Source: Bryum argenteum (lineage: Eukaryota; Streptophyta; Bryopsida; Bryales; Bryaceae). Taken from it: DNA of 64,000 bases. The stretch covers positions 24,952,364 to 25,016,363 of the forward strand of contig CM073322.1 of assembly GCA_037043015.1 (NCBI GenBank), in the 5' to 3' direction. Below, piece by piece: positions 59,792-64,000 of the stretch. Both the position numbers and the translations under genes were made by a program. The notes below the pieces were generated by a model. The model was not told where the DNA came from. It searched no databases and worked only from the letters and a program-made list of their open reading frames with translations. The first letter of the stretch is position 1. Each line of letters starts with the position of its first letter.

Positions 59792-60655
59792 GGTTCATCA
59801 CTCCTAACACCGACAGTCTCAAGTGGAAGGCCAAGTTGCAGCGATCATCGAACCGATGCGGTAATTTCGTGGAGGATGCAGATGGGGATGAAAAGGTGCA
59901 TGGACGGGAAAGTCATAGTCACAGCAATGGCCTCACTCTCACTGCACTGTAGCTTTGCTGCCAGATGCCTGCGTGTGAGAGAGGGACTTGCGAAGCGGGA
60001 ACAGTTTGTGTGAAGGAGCTTATCATAATCAGTCCACACACGGACTGCCAGGCACTTGGCACCTGGCTCTTAAATCAACTCTAACATACTTCCTCTCTGA
60101 ATTGGAGGATCAGTTCAAATTGTGCAATATATTTTTATATATAATCTGCCAATGACAGAAAATAGCAGTGTGGCACCTTTTTGATGTGGCCCCCCCTCGA
60201 TTGAACGCCAGTCCAATCGGGGATTTTTCAGTTCCCGCTGGCGGTTCGGCTGGCGATACAAAGACAGTGTGGCCCCGGCACCATTAATCCCTTTCTTGTA
60301 CGTGGCCGTCGACGTCTTGTACTGTAGCAGTTGCTTTGTGGGCAGTCATCCCCTTGCAGTTTCTATTATTATCAGCCACTTATTGCTGTCGATGCTGACG
60401 TGCTTTTAGCATGCAGTTTTTTTCTTTAAAAACTTAAATGGTGTGTACAAAGTGAGTCACGATGGAGACTGTAGTTTTCTTGATCTTGTCATTGCTATCA
60501 ATAACTCAACTTGGAGACTGTATCATGGATATTATCACTCGCAAAATGATTTTGTGGACAAATCAAGCCGTCGTCTATGGCCGCTCACTAAATCCAATCC
60601 ATGTTCCAAATGTCAGGCCCTGTTTTAGTACTCTTTCTGCGAACCGCGTAATGGA
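59792..60655. other. Spacer, no gene recognised
   Basis: No gene. CCCGCTGGCGGTTCGGCTGGC near 60234 and other GC-rich patches have no recognised role. Confidence 0.4.
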
Positions 60656-60659
60656 AAGA

Positions 60660-61042
60660 AAGCGGATTTTGCCCCGATCGCGAGCGTCTTTTCCTTCCCG
60701 CCCGCGTCTTTTCCTTCCCGATACACACCATTGCACCTATCGTCCAGTAACACTATCGACCACCGATACCCTGGACCTCGCGGCTATCCCTATCGGCCCT
60801 GTGGGGCCCACTACCCGATACGTCCCTCTCGCGGACGCCCCGTTTGGACTCCGTGCGATATGTACCACCTAAACCAGATCCACTTTGTTCTCGGCGGGTG
60901 GGGCCCGCTGACCGATACCACGCTATCGTCTATAGCCGATAATCCGAGCCCCCATCCCGCACACGCATTTATTGCCCCCTGCCCGATATGCCCACTTACC
61001 ACTGTTATCGGCTTCATCCATTTATACTGTTATCGGGTACTA
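60660..61042. repeat. Cluster of CCGATA / TATCGG motifs
   Basis: At least a dozen CCGATA, CGATA or TATCGG words in both orientations within 380 bp, for example near 60717, 60738, 60754, 60763, 60791, 60816, 60911, 60924, 60936, 60982, 61003 and 61032. An 18-bp direct duplication (CGCGTCTTTTCCTTCCCG) lies at 60684 and 60702. The same words return at 63949-63964. They could be subterminal transposase-binding sites or promoter elements of the gene downstream. Confidence 0.7.
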
Positions 61043-61169
61043 GTTTTCATTCATCCATGATATCATAACCAACATGTCACATCTGATGCGCTGAGCGGAA
61101 TGCGATGTGTGAGATTTGCGAATCCGAGGTCTGATGAGACGGAATGATGAGGTTTTGAGTGTTTGGATA

Positions 61170-61172
<3 letters not shown>

Positions 61173-61206
<34 letters not shown>
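61173..61206. repeat. Poly-T run, 34 bases
   Basis: Uninterrupted T run just before the GC-rich leader of the zinc-finger gene. No adjoining retroposon body is recognised. Confidence 0.9.
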
Positions 61207-61207
<1 letters not shown>

Positions 61208-61214
61208 AATCAGT

Positions 61215-62238
61215 ATGCATGATGGTGAAATGATAAATTTTTTTAGAGAGTTATCACTTCAAATGTTGGAAGTGGCGGCTGTCAAGGACGAGGGCGGCGC
61301 TCGAGGTGGACGCCATCATTGCTCGCGTCATTTCGCCCATGCAAGGTTTGGCATGCTGGAATGGCAACGTTTGCCTTTGGCGAACTCATCTTCGTTTGCT
61401 ATCTTCGCGCATTCTGTGGAAATTCCGTGGCGCTCCTCCTACGCTTCGTCGATTGCGGAAAACTCGCCACATTTTCGATTTCGACCGCTTTTCCGGTGAG
61501 TTGCCATTGCTATTCTGAAATTGCTTTTACGCCTCAGTGTGTAGCGTTTTAAGTTGTGACGATCGAACAAGCAGACAGGAGCTCACTTCCTGCAATTAGG
61601 GTTTAGAGCTGGTTTATTGGTGGTCGAATGCAAATAATTTGGCGTCATGTTAGAACGAGGAATGTCGCCCACACGAGAATGCATATCTCCATAATTCAGT
61701 TAACGTCGGTGGTAGGTCGCATTCACGATAGGTGTTGAAGCAGAATTTTATGGATTGACAAAAGTAGTGGCGGTATCTTGAATTCTGTCGTTGTTCGATT
61801 TTTGTTTTGCATTCACGATAGGGCTTACTCGAGAAATGGAGAATTGTCGATTGTAGAGCGTTAATATTTGTTTTTGTTGGAGATTATGTTTTGCAACGTC
61901 TGTTGTTTTTGTTGGAGATTATGTTGTGCAACATCTGTTGTCTAGAAACGGGGTCAGTGTTTTGCCTATCGTCTACGTCGTAATGCCTATCGTCTACCTC
62001 GTAACGCCTATCGCCTATCGCCTAACGCTTATGACGTATCGTCTACCTCGTAATGCCTATCGCCTATCGCCTAACGCTTACGACGTATCGTCTCTCGTAT
62101 CTCGTGTCGCGTCTGTTGTCTATCGTCTATTGTATATCGTGTATTGGTTTGGAAATTATATTCTAGGTTTTGGTGTTATCAGACACTGACGGTCTGTATG
62201 CAATTCTGTACCATGTGTGATTTTGTAGACCTGCAGAT
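61215..62238 (+). promoter_or_regulatory. Probable 5' leader and leader intron of the zinc-finger gene
   Basis: Gene-like GC-rich sequence ends at a strong donor (TTTTCCG then GTGAGT, exon end 61495). Acceptors TTTTGTAG (62228) or CCTGCAG (62236) lie just before the ATG at 62239. The intron would hold the TATCG/CTAACGC repeat at 61960-62150. Upstream coding exons are also possible. Confidence 0.5.
61960..62150. repeat. CTATCG-based tandem repeat
   Basis: Repeating phrases CCTATCGTCTACCTCGTAA, CGCCTATCGCCTAACGCTTA and GACGTATCGTCT. A roughly 65-bp higher-order unit starting CGTCTACCTCGTAA occurs twice (about 61991 and 62039). It lies within the probable leader intron. Confidence 0.8.
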
Positions 62239-63920
62239 ATGGGAAAGGCTGGATCAATATGCGCATGCAAGGCCGCCTTACTGGCATCCAATATCGAATT
62301 GAAGGCAACTCGCATCAAGTACAACCCGGATACCAAGAAGGTTGAGCAGGTCTTTGGGGTTGAAAATACACACTTCTGGAAGGAGGAATGGGCCCCGATG
62401 GACGCAAGGCTTCTCATCCTTGAGATGCATGGGCCGCAGTCGGACATGTGCGAGACGGTGATTGACAAACACGACAACAAAGTGAAGATGTACAAATGTC
62501 CCCATTGCCAGCGCACTTCGAAGCGGACTCTCAACATTCATCTCTTTCATGCGAAGTGCCCTAAGAAACCGGGTAAGATGCCGGGCGTACCCCAACCTCG
62601 ATATCCCAGGGTAGCTAAGTTTACAAGGACATACAAGATCGTCGAGGCGAGGAGAGAGCCATAGCCGTTTTCAGTGTGCACGAGGGTATCGAAAAACCCG
62701 TAAGGAGGCATAGAGGGACTGTGTTATCGAAGAGACGGGGCGAGAGGACCGATGACAGTACTCGCCCACGCAAGACGCGTAGTTCTGCCTCTCGTGCACG
62801 GGTGGAATCAGAAGCTGATGATGCATCTGAGGAAGGGAACAACGACGATGATGATGACGGACATCAATCACCGGCTCCGATGAACGATACTTCGGAGTAC
62901 GTGGATCCTATCGGGGACGATGGTCATCCGGATGGTGTCCATGACGATACCCGAGAGGACGAGGCTCTCGGCCACGACTCTCATCCGCCTTCCAGTTCTG
63001 AGAGAACTATCTCGGCCTTGCAGAGAGACCAACTGGAAGCAACGAATTCAGGTGGTGTTCGTATAGAAGGTGGTTCTGAAGCAGATGCGAGTGCGTACAA
63101 GGTAGTCAATAGGGCAGTAGAAGAGCTATCGGATAGCAGTGACGAGGATGAAGATGTGTCTGAGTACCTAGAGCAGTTTAGGAGAATAGTGGGGGAAAGA
63201 AGGTGGGAAGACTCAGAGTTCCGATTCAAGGCGAAACATCTGGATTCGGCACATACTACACATATGGAGCGTCTACGAGAGGAGGTGTTCCGCGGGTATA
63301 GTATGAAGACTCCGGAGCCTCTCCCAAGGACTGCCCTTTACATCCTCCTCACGCACGGGTTAGTTGCGGATGGTGCGCTGTCCAGTGTGCAGGATTTGGA
63401 AGACCTGAAACGCATGGTCGCGGAGTTAGTGGGACAGGGGAGGAACGCGATGCCCTTCAAGACTGCTATCGGGCAGGCGTTCATTGCCGATGTCCCGAAG
63501 TGGGAGTTGGACGCGTGCAAAGTTATTTGCGGTCACGCGGAATCACCATGGGAGGAACCACCTCCGGAGTTCTGGATGAACTCCATAAGCAGCACATGGG
63601 CATTCTTAGAACGCGAGTCTGATCTGCGTGATTGGGATGTATCGGGTAAGGCGAAAGCCAGGCGAGCATTGGAATCACGCGAAGCTGTCTTCCGGGAGCG
63701 GATGGCTACATACGATGCGGTTCATGGTTTAGAATGGGAGTCATTGCATTGGAATCATAACATGCTTTTCTACTACACCGCTGCAAATGACCTCATTCGA
63801 CCGCTGCTCCCGCCAATGCTATGGACACACGACGTGCACGAAGCGCAGGCGATTGTAGATACGCTGAAGAAAGCGCGCGATTTGAATCGATACTGCCCCC
63901 GCGAGAGGCAAGACTTCTGA
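62239..63920 (+). CDS. Unrecognised protein with CxxC zinc-finger-like motif and acidic linker
   Basis: Two exons, 62239-62572 and 62665-63920, join in phase (CCG-G at GTAAGA; CCATAG acceptor), giving 529 aa. Without this 92-nt intron the first frame stops at 62664. Residues 87-107 hold CPHC ... HLFHAKC (Cys87, Cys90, His101, His104, Cys107), like a C2HC or BED-type finger. A basic stretch (KRRGERTDD, RPRKTRSS) is followed by an Asp/Glu-rich region (EEGNNDDDDDG, DSSDEDEDVSEY). The C-terminal 260 residues look folded and Trp-rich (FWMNSISSTWAFLE, HGLEWESLHWNHN) but match nothing I know. The TATCGG clusters on both sides suggest a transposon-borne gene, though a domesticated or host nuclear protein is possible. 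No transposase motif is seen. Confidence 0.6.
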
Positions 63921-63948
63921 AGTGTTGGTTCATCACCAAGGGCTATAA

Positions 63949-63964
63949 TTCTCCGTAAGCTTCC
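63949..63964. repeat. 16-bp perfect palindrome TATCGGGTACCCGATA
   Basis: The two halves TATCGGGT / ACCCGATA are exact inverses. Each half is the motif clustered at 60660-61042 (compare TTATCGGGTAC at 61031). It lies 29 bp after the stop codon of the zinc-finger gene. Confidence 0.9.
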
Positions 63965-64000
63965 TTCCTATCGGGTACCCGATATTCATTCTGTTTACTT

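Noticed and set aside
60617-60640. CAGGCCCTGTTTTAG as a hAT terminus
   Set aside because: No inverted partner and no 8-bp duplication could be found within the window.

Overview
This is nuclear DNA from a plant-type eukaryote. Coding sequence is interrupted by short GT-AG introns. There is a plant family GDP-fucose O-fucosyltransferase gene, a guanylate kinase gene, a plant-like tRNA-His, a Ty1-copia relic, CACTA, Tourist/Harbinger and TTAA-flanked MITEs, and a tRNA-derived SINE. Genes are clearly richer in GC than the AT-rich, repeat-filled spacers. A non-seed plant (for example a moss) is my guess, but nothing here proves the lineage. || Layout. 1-1629: minus-strand gene for a Ulp1/SENP-type SUMO protease (family C48), seven exons visible, running off the left edge. 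3123-4100: intact Myb/SANT-like protein of the kind carried by PIF/Harbinger transposons, followed by a transposon-like terminus near 5068. 5644-6213: small gene or gene remnant I cannot name. 7.4-28.9 kb: mostly nested non-autonomous DNA transposons, including a striking back-to-back array of TTAA-flanked elements at 18.3-20.7 kb, plus SINE copies. 29.1-34.7 kb: complete O-fucosyltransferase gene (eight coding exons, 631 aa) with a probable 5' UTR intron. 34.7-56.7 kb: repeats again, with a decayed copia pol (38.4-39.7 kb), a mini-CACTA element with a perfect 3-bp target duplication (45.9-46.6 kb), SINEs and more TTAA elements. 57.1-58.5 kb: complete guanylate kinase gene (six exons, 293 aa). 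59.7 kb: tRNA-His(GTG). 60.66-64 kb: a cluster of TATCGG/CCGATA motifs followed by a two-exon gene (529 aa) with a CxxC zinc-finger-like motif and an acidic linker. I do not recognise this protein. || How it fits together. The three clear cellular genes (SUMO protease, Golgi-type glycosyltransferase, nucleotide kinase) are unrelated housekeeping-type functions and no operon logic applies. The rest is a mobile-element landscape. The commonest theme is a superfamily of elements 0.25-0.95 kb long with ends of the form CCC(C/T)TAAA, flanked by a 4-bp TTAA-like duplication and sharing an internal core. All exon joins were worked out by eye from splice consensus, reading phase and family motifs. No alignment or transcript evidence was available.
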